From an uncultured Pseudomonadota bacterium (GTDB lineage Bacteria > Myxococcota_A > UBA796 > SXON01), in the NCBI GenBank assembly GCA_903875225.1, contig CAIQVJ010000110.1:60901-124900 (forward strand): a stretch of 64,000 bases of DNA, written 5' to 3'. The notes beneath the pieces were generated by a model that was not told the DNA's origin, ran no database searches, and saw only the letters and a list, made by a program, of their open reading frames with translations. Positions 10,401-17,182 of the stretch are shown here, piece after piece (position 1 is the stretch's first letter; every line of letters starts with the position of its first letter). The translations under genes were made by a program, and so were the position numbers.

Positions 10401-10430
10401 GCGCGGTTTTTGGGGGTGGTGGATGGGTGA
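4497..10430 (+). CDS. Giant SF2 helicase-DUF1998-nuclease-like-S24 peptidase fusion
   Basis: A 1977-aa multidomain protein. Residues 112-119 are Walker A (TGTGSGKT), DEAH is at 269-272, SAT at 306-308, and motif VI QRAGRAGR at 1084-1091, giving a DEAD/DEAH (MrfA/DrmA-like) helicase. Zinc-type cysteines occur near 514-517 and 605-630. A DUF1998 module follows, with YDPMPGGSG at 1591-1599 and four cysteines at 1622, 1626, 1630 and 1633. After it comes a segment with PDF at about 1717-1719 and an IYIDG strand followed by RKDAAIRARL, which resembles a PD-(D/E)xK/Vsr-like nuclease. The last ~120 residues look like an S24/LexA-type peptidase, with Ser1886 in VVGDSM and Lys1934 in FTFKRL. The next gene encodes a PLD-like protein, so this looks DISARM-like (DrmA and DrmB functions fused). 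A C-terminal S24 domain is unusual and may allow self-cleavage or damage-dependent release. Confidence 0.9.
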   Translation: MALNPIAFTERVVEDFLRYQLTTYPLADTDLYAQLRDLLRLDQSRDTPLRKGPFISLSRPFKQGPTIAQLVADGVFHPAMTSIVPAEHTHVRAHQDEAILSIHRGDTTIVSTGTGSGKTEAFLYPIISRCLELKDHAAPPGVVAVLVYPMNALAEDQLDRLRGLLAGRGIPFGMYVGKTPEEDGQIRGERLPDGSTNADYHARLKQIREAGQDITLIPAEERASRTAMRAGGGQPRILLTNTKQLELLLTRGKDVGIFEGAPLEFLVFDEAHTFRGAQGAETACLIRRLRTFCGRAASEVRHVATSATMASADGSAEPAHTFARRFFGVDAARVTLVREVYDEQRWNERRSVPAGPPDDVHDVLNRLLKAVDDDGEEAVALSDCLVALGGARLPKTGWQSALSSQLASNELVFQLASELRTARPLSELPTALAERVGRAVPEAEILAWLALGAATGKGGHDPLLRPVAHSFVRGVGGAVVTFSNPKATARLWLAGEEAAAELGERFRRFPVITCTTCGQHYYEAWVKDFGLKVGKHGPERGDKVGDVRVWPHLVAESGGCRALLVDRLVVRPDEEEELGDQLNDDGDVSPATSTPPHPRLQEMLCCGHCGSLQEQRTEACMTCQGDAFVAVQVVRSKEEFPGLLHSCVACSSPGKRPRGAGYREPARPMRAVSVSDVHVLAQSMMHLSERPRLLVFADNRQDAAFQAGWMRDHARRFRLRAYLSQQIGEKGASIMDIVHGLDGVMEGDRELSRALLPEVWQVVPFDESGVKHREERIYFLRIQVLREIATGVKQRLGLEPWGRIRVNYVGLDAAMPFVQKWKDVLNIDADVLAEGIAALLDHVRRTRILHDATKLFEKMWTTDLKEVLYGYVPTFAGGPKGAKLTRVTGDEPARVTQWRGTRPTQVWNAVAGWGVAETDIERFLTELWAALRDAKLLVPVSLEGWGHPLRGGAGTFQIDSGKLTIHHHLGRFRCAKCRRTTIRQGPRQMCMAWRCGGKLVQEMEAGDDFDLRMLDGDYKMLRVAEHSAQVPHATRERIENQFKGEKDRLNTLVCTPTLELGVDIGALDAVLMRNVPPTPANYWQRAGRAGRRHRMAVDVTYAQATGFDQSYFRDPLKLLAGQVEPPRFNLKNEVMIRKHVHAAVLTALLGIARRASDTERARIGDVLARCFPPTLKTWLFTPGGEVLERAMDVSILGPVIDTHRTAVLAEVQRAFTSSWPTEDAAAVTPIVIERVVNEMPRSLAEVIKRLKRRLDWARSELKRLNVIMEKDGVLNNENEAHSRRCKKIIARLKGTYHRNAATAQGGAEDSDTMSALSREGFLPGYGLESGSIVGMAEPPRMTDGLDDFELPRAPSLALREYVPGNAIYANGFRFVPRRFMLTAEDTLRFRVVVEQQVVQEVGTEAAAATLSTQEIRAVQVCDVIMPSQSQISDEEEFRFQMPVASYADDRGYHRGGTLWRWADLDVRFRRGVQLRMLNVGPRNEVRELKLGFPLCLACGQSHSPFASQKSREEFDKLHFERCNHVVKPTGFYADVEVDVLGLHDVQDRKLGFSVVESIRMGAARVLDMEIEDLQILALGHVGEDRVDVLLYDPMPGGSGLLEQLTERWEEVRLAALNLLNGCVGACEASCIDCLQTYRNRFYHADLDRHLASATLTAATGGLTWIHPLPENLPHVGGAGPQTPIEVRFRRYLAAAGLPAPLCQHRIDLGPGFGHTVPDFFYNRDEDEPGICIYIDGMGVEIHGNDEQARKDAAIRARLDEKGFEVVVVRSFELDDKNAVVLAIARIADRLMGGERRRALRADTSWFERAGAVEAGGEGGEAGAAERPKLRMIRCEEHEAGAVPIYDLRIAAGAFSEGQMPEADGFARVEGAGTRRGLFIAQVVGDSMDKVAPKGAYCLWQHLGQAGVAAAAPGENIVVRRPAGADGELGEFTFKRLVETAAGRELVPVSTNPGHKSIVLTEGDEVEGVARFLGVVDG

Positions 10431-10472
10431 GGGTGATCTCGACGGCCACTGCGTCTCTGCGACCCGGCGCGG

Positions 10473-12215
10473 GTGCCCGGGACCCTCAATGCGCGGCTCG
10501 GGCGAGACGCAAACCAGCGTGCGACCGTGAGCGAGCAGCGGGCTGACTGCGCCTCAACTCCAGCGGTCGAGTCCCACAACGGCCTGACGTTGAATCCGGC
10601 GGCCTACGGCGCCGCACAGGTGCGGTTGGCCTGGAGCAAGGCGTCGAACAGCGGCGAGCGTCAGTTGCTTCTCGCCGTCGTCCGACTCGTCGCGTCAGAT
10701 CTTCCGCTCCCCCCGAGCCAGCCCGAGCACACACTTGCGCTGACGGGCCCAGTGAAACACCGAGTTTGGGCGCGGTGGGTGACGTGTACTGTCGACGAGG
10801 GCTTGGCCTGGTACAGACGGCTGAGATCGGAGGGGAGGTGGGTCAGGCCAAACGTGGCGGGAAACCTGATCGAAAGCGACGGTCACGAGGCGCAACTCGA
10901 CGACTCTCAGGAGGAGCCGGCATGGCCCGAGTTGGTGCTGGCCCCAGACGGTGGACCCGTCGCGGACGGCCTCGGACATGCGCAGCCTCTCATCCACATG
11001 CGCCTGCTGCAGGAATCCAGAAGGCCCGCGATGCCGCCAGACCAGTTGGCAGCAACCGAACAGTTTGTCAGAGAGTCCCTTCAGCTTCGCGCGCGAGAGA
11101 TCGATGAGGCCATTTGGGGCTCAGTCCACCTCGTCGCGGACAACCCAGCGTTGCGCAAGTTCGAGGTCAAGCTCGCACCCACGCCGTCGGGTGGCGATTC
11201 AGTAACGGTTCGCGCAGTCCTGACTCCATCGAGGGTCCAAGGATTGACTCTGCGGATCCTCGACCGTCGGCATGGCGCGTGGCGGCCGGTGTTTGGGGGC
11301 CCGCTCATCACACCCCACATGAAATTCCAGACTCGACTTGCACTTGATGAGCCTCAGATCATCGTTTGCGACAAGTCGGGGGCGATCTTCCACGTGAGCG
11401 GCCCGGGCCCTGTGATCAGGGCGATTTCCACGACTGCCGGAGTCGTGACCGCCCAACGTAAAGTGGTCGTTCCACCAAAGGGAAAGCGCGCGTCCGAGAC
11501 TTACACCTCCCCCGTCCTCACGGCGACCGATGGGGGGCTGGTCGGCACCCAGCTCCCGCAGGGCGCCCTGGGCACCCTGCGGGAGATTGACTCCCGGCGG
11601 GAGCTGAGAGCGGCTGTCGCGGAGTTTGAGCAGGTGTGGTTCGACGACGAGGTCGACGACGCGACCACCACGATTCGGACTCTGATCGCCGGCGGCTGGG
11701 CTCAGGTTCTGATAGTCGATCCGTACGTGAGCGGTCTCGACTTGATCCGTTTCTTGGGGGCGATATCCTCGACCCAGTGCCAAATTCGAGTTCTCGGGTC
11801 CATGGACGGCGCAGGCGGCCAGTGGTCCGGCAGCCCGACCGCGAGGTCCCACCTTGAAGCGCTGCGAGACGCCTCCGCGCGGTTGCTGCGCGGGGCGGTG
11901 CCGCCGATCGTCATCAAGATGATGCCCGGGAACCGGCCGGACGTACATGACCGATTTCTCCTCGTGGATGACAGGGTGTTTTTGCTCGGAAGCTCGCTGG
12001 GGGAGTTCGGTTCCCGAGGGACAACGTTGCTGCGTCTGCCGTACCCTGAGCTTGTGCGCCCGAAGCTCGAGGCTGCGTGGAACTCCGGCGTGGAACTCGA
12101 CACAAAGATCGCGAGTCTGAGTCAGGGGCCCCCCTCGAATGCCTGCTCACGCTTGCGAGATGTGCAGCTTGGCCTCCTTAAGTGGTACCGCAGCACGCGT
12201 GGGCGGGAAAAATGA
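10473..12215 (+). CDS. PLD-like (DrmC/VPA1262-like) protein
   Basis: About 580 aa if the GTG at 10473 is used; an in-frame GTG at 10527 is an equally plausible start and neither has a strong ribosome binding site. The N-terminal 350 residues are unrecognised. The C-terminal part resembles a phospholipase-D-type fold: a VLIVDPYVSG strand near residue 415 and HDRFLLVDD at residues 492-500, followed by VFLLGSSLGEFG. The usual HxKxxxxD is HxRxxxxD here and only one copy is visible, so it would need to dimerise or may lack normal nuclease activity. Its position just after the DUF1998 helicase matches PLD proteins in DISARM-like loci. The 3' end overlaps the next gene by 4 bp (ATGA). Confidence 0.72.
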   Translation: MPGTLNARLGRDANQRATVSEQRADCASTPAVESHNGLTLNPAAYGAAQVRLAWSKASNSGERQLLLAVVRLVASDLPLPPSQPEHTLALTGPVKHRVWARWVTCTVDEGLAWYRRLRSEGRWVRPNVAGNLIESDGHEAQLDDSQEEPAWPELVLAPDGGPVADGLGHAQPLIHMRLLQESRRPAMPPDQLAATEQFVRESLQLRAREIDEAIWGSVHLVADNPALRKFEVKLAPTPSGGDSVTVRAVLTPSRVQGLTLRILDRRHGAWRPVFGGPLITPHMKFQTRLALDEPQIIVCDKSGAIFHVSGPGPVIRAISTTAGVVTAQRKVVVPPKGKRASETYTSPVLTATDGGLVGTQLPQGALGTLREIDSRRELRAAVAEFEQVWFDDEVDDATTTIRTLIAGGWAQVLIVDPYVSGLDLIRFLGAISSTQCQIRVLGSMDGAGGQWSGSPTARSHLEALRDASARLLRGAVPPIVIKMMPGNRPDVHDRFLLVDDRVFLLGSSLGEFGSRGTTLLRLPYPELVRPKLEAAWNSGVELDTKIASLSQGPPSNACSRLRDVQLGLLKWYRSTRGREK

Positions 12216-14029
12216 GCTGGGAACTTCCCCGCTCGTTAAGGCACCGGCATCGGCGTGGCGAGGAGGCCAGTGCTCAGCTTGAGGCGCGCTTCGCCGATAT
12301 TGGGCAGGATCTCGAGCAGATCGTCGACAGCTTGGCGCGGAGTTGGGCCCCGACACGGCGCACGAAGGCACCGGATCGACTCCCAGATTGGCTCGCGGTC
12401 AGTGACGCGCCGCCGGTGCTGCACGGGCTGCGGCGGCTCGCGAGCGACCCAGCGTGGGTTCGAAGCGGCGGGGACCGTGCTTTACAGGCGCTTGAATGCA
12501 GATCTGCGGGGAGGTGGCTTGCCGAGCTGCCAGATCTCGTCTTTGCCGATGTCCAAGCGTGCACCGACCACCTGATCCTTGGCGGCGAGGGTACCGAGTT
12601 CAGAGATGAACTCGAGACCGCACGAGGCGAGAGCAAAGAGCGGCTGATCGCAGCTCTTTCTGCGTGTCCGGTTGAGCCAGAGTTCTGGGCTCGAAGAAAT
12701 GGAGAGGCCGCGCTGGGGCTCGCGGTGGAGTGGCGGACGCTGCTCGGGCAGGGCTGGCCGGCTCCCGAACCGGCCCACCTGTCAACGAGCCAGGCGCTCA
12801 TGCCCGCGCTGGCCGCGTTGTACGGCCTCGATCCGGCAGCTTGGTACACACTTGTCGGCCGCCTACCTCTGCGACAGGTCGTCCGTGATGCTGTGACGTG
12901 CGTCGTCGGAGGGAACGGCGCGTCCCTGTTGGCGCTGGTCCGCAACTCGCCTGACGTTCCACCTCCCGGCTTTCACCCAGCAATGGTCGTGGCTACAGAA
13001 GTCGCAATTGAGTGGTTCCTTCACCCACTCAACGAACTCCTTTCACGAGGGCGGACGGCGTCCGGCGCCGAGATGGCGGCCGTCGGCGAGGCGATCAACG
13101 AGTTGATGCAGGCAGCTGACCTCTGGTTTCAGCAGGTGGCGGTGGCGTTGAGGACACATTCCCGGGGGGATGACGCAATCGGTGGGGCCGCCGCCTACTG
13201 TCTCGCGACGGTCGTCGAGCGAGGCATGTGGGACCGCGGGTGGACAGCCGAGGTGGCTCAATACGAGCTGGCCTTGCGTGTCTTCGGCGCCCGGGCGACG
13301 CCGGCCGGGATCGTTCTCGCCGGCGGAGACGAGGAGCTGGATGGCGCCCGGCAGCTGGTATTTGACAGCGTCGTACTACTCGCGGAAGGTCCCCGTGCCG
13401 GCTTATGGGCACGCTGGGTGACCGCGATTCGAGATGGGTCCCCGGGGGTGAGTCGTCTTGAGCAAGCTCCCGGTCGTTGGGTCCACCAACGCGCCGCAGC
13501 CGCTTTGAAGGGTGAACCGAACGCTGTTGTCGCTTGGGAGAGCGCATTTGCTTCCTGTATGCCCGGCGGACGAGTCGGGAGCCCTCAGGGCGCCAGGACC
13601 ATGTTGACGATTGCGGCTGCGGCGATGGCCGACCCCAAGCTCGGCGCCGATGATCGCCTGATGTCGGCGTTCGCACACAGCGTCGTGGCCTACCTCGCCT
13701 TCGTCGACGACTCGCGGGACGACGTGCTGTTGGTCGTCCTCCCCGAGCTCGCGCCAGCGATTTTCCGGATCCCGGCCGCGCTCGACCACCTGGGGCCCCT
13801 GCTGAACTTCGCGATGCCCGATCCGGATCTGGCGATCAGGGTGGCGGCTGGCCTCATCCTCGCCGGAGTGCCCGTCGAGAATTTGGACAGAGTGTTCCAG
13901 ATCGCTGGGTATGACCTACACTCCTCGCTCGTGGCCGCGGCTGAGTGGGAGCCATTGGGCTGGCAATCTCCGGCTGTTGCGCGGGTCAGCACCGCGCTCG
14001 GGCGGCTCAAGCCGCCAGTGCGGGCATAG
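12212..14029 (+). CDS. Large alpha-helical protein coupled to the PLD-like gene, function unknown
   Basis: A 605-aa protein whose ATG overlaps the stop of the PLD-like gene (ATGA at 12212-12215), so it is translationally coupled. The sequence is rich in Ala, Leu, Arg and Trp with many predicted helices. There is no P-loop, no metal-binding cluster and no signal peptide. The C-terminal half (around residues 330-600) has repeated helical hairpins that could be a HEAT/TPR-like scaffold. I do not recognise the family. The likely role is as a structural partner of the helicase/PLD proteins. Confidence 0.75.
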   Translation: MSWELPRSLRHRHRRGEEASAQLEARFADIGQDLEQIVDSLARSWAPTRRTKAPDRLPDWLAVSDAPPVLHGLRRLASDPAWVRSGGDRALQALECRSAGRWLAELPDLVFADVQACTDHLILGGEGTEFRDELETARGESKERLIAALSACPVEPEFWARRNGEAALGLAVEWRTLLGQGWPAPEPAHLSTSQALMPALAALYGLDPAAWYTLVGRLPLRQVVRDAVTCVVGGNGASLLALVRNSPDVPPPGFHPAMVVATEVAIEWFLHPLNELLSRGRTASGAEMAAVGEAINELMQAADLWFQQVAVALRTHSRGDDAIGGAAAYCLATVVERGMWDRGWTAEVAQYELALRVFGARATPAGIVLAGGDEELDGARQLVFDSVVLLAEGPRAGLWARWVTAIRDGSPGVSRLEQAPGRWVHQRAAAALKGEPNAVVAWESAFASCMPGGRVGSPQGARTMLTIAAAAMADPKLGADDRLMSAFAHSVVAYLAFVDDSRDDVLLVVLPELAPAIFRIPAALDHLGPLLNFAMPDPDLAIRVAAGLILAGVPVENLDRVFQIAGYDLHSSLVAAAEWEPLGWQSPAVARVSTALGRLKPPVRA

Positions 14030-14247
14030 TGATCCCCGCAATGGAGCCAGGAAAGCTGCCGAGCGCAGTTCGGTGCCCCGGATGGCGAGCGCTGGAGCCC
14101 GCATCGGGTTCGGCGCGCCACGGGGAATCCTGGGCGGGGGAGCCGCACCCAGCACGACCGGATCCGCAGGCGTCCGGGGAGTCTTCGACGCCGCCGGCAA
14201 GTACAGATCACCGGGGGCCGGCCGGCCGGCGCGCTGCCTTCCCACTC
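14030..14247 (+). other. Intergenic stretch, nothing convincing seen
   Basis: About 220 bp between the 605-aa protein and the short ORF before the sigma-54 activator. It is GC-rich, with a GGCCGGCCGGC run near 14215. A frame continuing upstream from the 14248 ORF is open but has Pro/Ser/Ala/Arg-rich, low-complexity content with no homology I recognise. It probably holds the promoter of the regulator, but I see no clear -35/-10. Confidence 0.4.
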
Positions 14248-14397
14248 ATGAGTCAACCCAAGAACGTCGCGGTGGACGCCGACACCGCGGACATCGCCAG
14301 AGTGGCGGGCGAGAACCAAAGCGGTCACCTGGCCGTGTTGATGGCCGAGGACGCCACACGTACCGGGGCACCGCGCCAGGGCCGGGCCACGCCATGA
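14248..14397 (+). CDS. Short ORF (49 aa) coupled to the CARF-sigma54 activator
   Basis: A 49-aa ORF starting MSQPKNVAVDADTADIARV whose stop overlaps the start of the downstream activator gene (ATGA at 14394-14397). No recognised domain. The overlap suggests translational coupling, so it could be a leader peptide setting the level of the regulator. There is no strong ribosome binding site before its ATG, and it may be non-coding. Confidence 0.35.
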   Translation: MSQPKNVAVDADTADIARVAGENQSGHLAVLMAEDATRTGAPRQGRATP

Positions 14398-16013
14398 CCC
14401 CCGACACCCCTATCCTCCTCTCCTGGCTCGCCCAGGCCCGGGACCCGACCTACACCGACAAGGGTGAGACCCGAAACGGCCCGACGTGGACGCTGCTCTG
14501 CGATCCGGAGTCCCCCTGGCGCGGTCAGATCCGGGACGTCGTCCTGTTCCACCAGCGGCGCGATCTCGCCGTCGCTCGGCGCACTGAGGCCCACGTCCGC
14601 GCGACCGACGGACAGATACGCTTTCACCTTCGAGCCTGGGATGGCGAGGATCCCACCGATCATCTCGCGATCTTCCGGTTTCTGGAGCCCGCTGTCCAGG
14701 ACGTTCGCCGCGAGTTCCCCGGCCGGAAGCTCGTCATCCATCTCTCGCCTGGCACGCCGGCGATGCACGCCGTCTGGCTGTTGATGGCCGAGAGCGGGTT
14801 CATCCAGGGGCCGCTGGTCGTCGTGCAGAGCGTGCCCCGAGAGTTCCGGCATGGCGGTGCCGCCGTCGTTGACGCCGACATCGGCATCGACACGTTCTAC
14901 AAGCGCTACCTGGCCTCCCGCCCAGCCCAGGTCACGAGCCCGGTCGAGCGTTTCCAGTGGTCCATCGAGCGATTCCGTTCGCCCGCGATGGTCGCCGTCC
15001 GCGAGGCCGCCCGGCGCTATGCCCGTCTGAACACGCCCGTCCTGATCCTCGGCGAGCGTGGCACAGGCAAGACGCAGCTGGCGGGCTGGATCCGGTTCCA
15101 GAGCCCATTTCGGCTCCCTGAACGCGATGAATCGTGGCCGACGATCGCCTGCGGACAGTACACATCCGAGTCGATGCGCGCCGAGCTGTTCGGGTACAAG
15201 AAGGGCGCTTTCACTGGGGCGATCACGTCGCGGCAAGGCTTGCTGGTCACAGCGCACAACGACACCCTCTTTCTGGACGAGGTCGGGGACGTGGCCCCCG
15301 AGGTTCAGCGGCTGCTGATCCGCGCCGTGGAGGAAAAGACGTTTCTCCCGCTCGGCGATGACAAGCCGCGAACCAGCAATTTCCGCCTCGTATCGGCGAC
15401 GAACCTGCCCCCCGAACTGCTGCGAAAGCGGCTGTCAGCCGACTTCCTTGACCGGATCAGCTACCTGACTCTGCGACTCCCTCCACTACGCGAACTGCGG
15501 AATGATCTCCCGTGGCTCTGGGGCGAGGTGCTGCGGGCCGCCGCTGGTTCCGCGGGGGTTCCAGGTGCCAGCGTCGCGGACGCAGAGAACGCCAGGATGC
15601 TCGGCGCCCTCGCCGCGCACCAACTGCCCGGCAATCTCCGTGACCTGTTTCGCGCTGCCTACGCGCTGCTGGCGGAGAACGGTCCTGCGTCCAGCGCCCG
15701 CGGTGTGGATGCAGCGATCTCCGCCCTGGACGACCCTTTTGGGGTTGAGCCCGACGACCGCCCTAAACTGCCTCCGCCGGAGTCGGCGCCGACGACCCTC
15801 GCGCGGCGCGTCGCCGCGCAGTTCGCGGTCGCCAGCTCGTTGGAACCGACGCTCCCAAGTGGCGAGCGTCTGAGCACGGACCAGGTGCTGGAGGACCTGA
15901 GGGAGTGGCTTGCCGCCGAGCTTCGACGCATCGCAAAAGCCCGGGGCGTGGGCGTCGAGGCCATCAGCGACCGTACCGCTCGCTCCCTGCAAAAGTGGAT
16001 CGGCGGCAAGTGA
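14394..16013 (+). CDS. RtcR-like sigma-54-dependent activator with CARF-like sensor
   Basis: A 539-aa bacterial enhancer-binding protein. The N-terminal ~190 residues resemble the CARF (Rossmann-like) sensor of RtcR, with FLEPAVQDVRREFP followed by a ligand-loop-like IHLSPGTPAM at about 115-124. RtcR-type CARF domains sense RNA ends or cyclic oligonucleotides made after RNA damage. The AAA+ domain has Walker A GERGTGKT at 220-227, the sigma-54 contact loop GAFTGA intact at 271-276, and Walker B TLFLDEVGD. The C-terminus is a short, atypical DNA-binding region ending KARGVGVEAISDRTARSLQKW. A dyad and a near-consensus -24/-12 promoter lie immediately downstream, ahead of the DUF4258-vWA-kinase-helicase-McrBC operon, so that operon is the likely target. 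Confidence 0.87.
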   Translation: MTPDTPILLSWLAQARDPTYTDKGETRNGPTWTLLCDPESPWRGQIRDVVLFHQRRDLAVARRTEAHVRATDGQIRFHLRAWDGEDPTDHLAIFRFLEPAVQDVRREFPGRKLVIHLSPGTPAMHAVWLLMAESGFIQGPLVVVQSVPREFRHGGAAVVDADIGIDTFYKRYLASRPAQVTSPVERFQWSIERFRSPAMVAVREAARRYARLNTPVLILGERGTGKTQLAGWIRFQSPFRLPERDESWPTIACGQYTSESMRAELFGYKKGAFTGAITSRQGLLVTAHNDTLFLDEVGDVAPEVQRLLIRAVEEKTFLPLGDDKPRTSNFRLVSATNLPPELLRKRLSADFLDRISYLTLRLPPLRELRNDLPWLWGEVLRAAAGSAGVPGASVADAENARMLGALAAHQLPGNLRDLFRAAYALLAENGPASSARGVDAAISALDDPFGVEPDDRPKLPPPESAPTTLARRVAAQFAVASSLEPTLPSGERLSTDQVLEDLREWLAAELRRIAKARGVGVEAISDRTARSLQKWIGGK

Positions 16014-16035
16014 GCGAACAAATCTTCCGCGCATA

Positions 16036-16069
16036 CGGACGTTTGCTTCCGAGTGGAAGCCTTTGTCCG
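16036..16069. promoter_or_regulatory. Nested symmetric dyad, candidate enhancer (UAS) for the CARF-sigma54 activator
   Basis: The site reads CGGAC, 4 nt, GCTTCC, GAGT, GGAAGC, 4 nt, GTCCG. Both arm pairs (CGGAC/GTCCG and GCTTCC/GGAAGC) are perfect inverted repeats and the internal 4-nt spacers are placed symmetrically. It lies 68-101 bp upstream of the -24 element at 16137, the usual distance range for an enhancer-binding-protein site. No T-run follows, which argues against a terminator of the upstream gene. Confidence 0.6.
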
Positions 16070-16136
16070 GATCGGGTCGTCCAGCCTTCGGTCCAAAAAC
16101 AAAGCTGGGATGCGGATCTTGTCTGGCGGCTGCGGT

Positions 16137-16152
16137 TGGCACGCTCCATGCT
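16137..16152 (+). promoter_or_regulatory. Sigma-54 (-24/-12) promoter
   Basis: TGGCACG-CTCC-ATGCT matches the sigma-54 consensus TGGCACG-N4-TTGCW with one mismatch (A for the first T of the -12 box). The GG and GC dinucleotides have the exact 10-nt spacing. Transcription would begin near 16163, leaving a ~19-nt leader with a GGAG ribosome binding site at 16172-16175 before the ATG at 16182. The element sits between the sigma-54 activator gene and the operon it would control. Confidence 0.82.
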
Positions 16153-16181
16153 CTCTCCGAGGGCACACCCCTGGAGCCGAC

Positions 16182-16496
16182 ATGGTCCTATCCGCCCCGT
16201 CCGAAGCCCCGATCCGGTTCACCGTTCACGGTGCGAAGCGAGCTTCTGCCCGCCGCATCTCAGTGGTGGCCGTTGACGCCGTACTTTTGTGGGGTCGAGA
16301 GCTTCGCCTCCGCGGGGCCTGGGTCTACGTGGTCGGTCGGCGCGATGTACGACGCGCAGCCCGAGAGGGCGTCGACATCGCCTCGCTTGAGGGCGTCCAC
16401 GTCGTCTGCTCCGACGACGGGGCTGTGATCACCGTCTACCGCAACCGGCACCCCGAGCTCATGCGCAACCACCCCGGCCGCCGAAACGCGGCGTAG
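16182..16496 (+). CDS. DUF4258-like small protein, first gene of the sigma-54 operon
   Basis: A 104-aa protein starting MVLSAPSEAPIRFTVHGAKR, with the pattern of DUF4258 (BrnT-toxin-like fold). It has an early H/R segment, a V...LLWGRELRLRG strand, VVGRRDV, and a C-terminal strand DDGAVITVYR. DUF4258 proteins are commonly small toxins or accessory RNA-binding proteins. As the first gene after the sigma-54 promoter it would be strongly induced. The ATG is preceded by GGAG at a 6-nt spacing. Confidence 0.68.
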   Translation: MVLSAPSEAPIRFTVHGAKRASARRISVVAVDAVLLWGRELRLRGAWVYVVGRRDVRRAAREGVDIASLEGVHVVCSDDGAVITVYRNRHPELMRNHPGRRNAA

Positions 16497-16510
16497 AGAA
16501 AGGAATACCG

Positions 16511-17173
16511 ATGCCCACCCTGAAATCCATCTCCGTCGCCCGCGGCCGCCCGCTCCCTGTCCTGCTCCTCGCGGACATCTCCGGGAGCATGGCGGCCAAC
16601 GGGAAGATCGACGCCCTGAACCAGGCCGTTTCCACCATGATCTCCTCGTTTGCTGATGAGGATGCTGGCCGAATCGCGATCCATGCTGGTGTGATCACCT
16701 TCGGCCAGGGCGGCGCCCGGCTTCATCACCCGATGCAGCCAGCCAAAGCGCTCCGCTGGGATCCGCTGACGGCCCTGGGCGGCACGCCGATGGGTGCAGC
16801 GTTCGACCTGACCACGTCCGTCCTGGCTGACCGCGAGCAGATCGCGGGCGGCGCGCTGCGACCGGCGCTCGTGCTGGTGTCGGATGGCCAGCCCACCGAT
16901 GCATGGGAAGAGCCTCTGGCCCGGCTGCTGGCGCACGAGCGTGGTCGCAAGGCCACCCGCTTCGCGATGGCGATCGGGGCGGATGCCGACCGGGCGATGC
17001 TCCAGAGATTCCTGGCGGACACGGGGCAGAGCGTCTTCGGTGCCGAGGATGCACGCGGCATCCGTCAGTTCTTCCAGTGGGTGACGATGAGCGTCACGCT
17101 TCGTTCGCGCGCGGCAAACCCCGAGGCGGACGACGGCTATGCGCCGCTGCCCCCCGAAGACTACGACGTATAG
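16511..17173 (+). CDS. TerY-like von Willebrand factor A (vWA) protein
   Basis: A 220-aa stand-alone vWA domain. The metal-ion-dependent adhesion site is intact: ADISGSM (D22, S24, S26), the TALGGTPMG threonine loop and LVSDGQPTD. It ends with about 20 residues rich in D/P/Y (PLPPEDYDV). This is the TerY type of vWA that partners with a protein kinase carrying a zinc ribbon in the 'TerY-P' conflict systems, and the next gene is such a kinase. It probably acts as a Mg-dependent docking or phospho-regulated adaptor. Its ribosome binding site is AAAGGA. Confidence 0.87.
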   Translation: MPTLKSISVARGRPLPVLLLADISGSMAANGKIDALNQAVSTMISSFADEDAGRIAIHAGVITFGQGGARLHHPMQPAKALRWDPLTALGGTPMGAAFDLTTSVLADREQIAGGALRPALVLVSDGQPTDAWEEPLARLLAHERGRKATRFAMAIGADADRAMLQRFLADTGQSVFGAEDARGIRQFFQWVTMSVTLRSRAANPEADDGYAPLPPEDYDV

Positions 17174-17182
17174 GGGGCGGCC

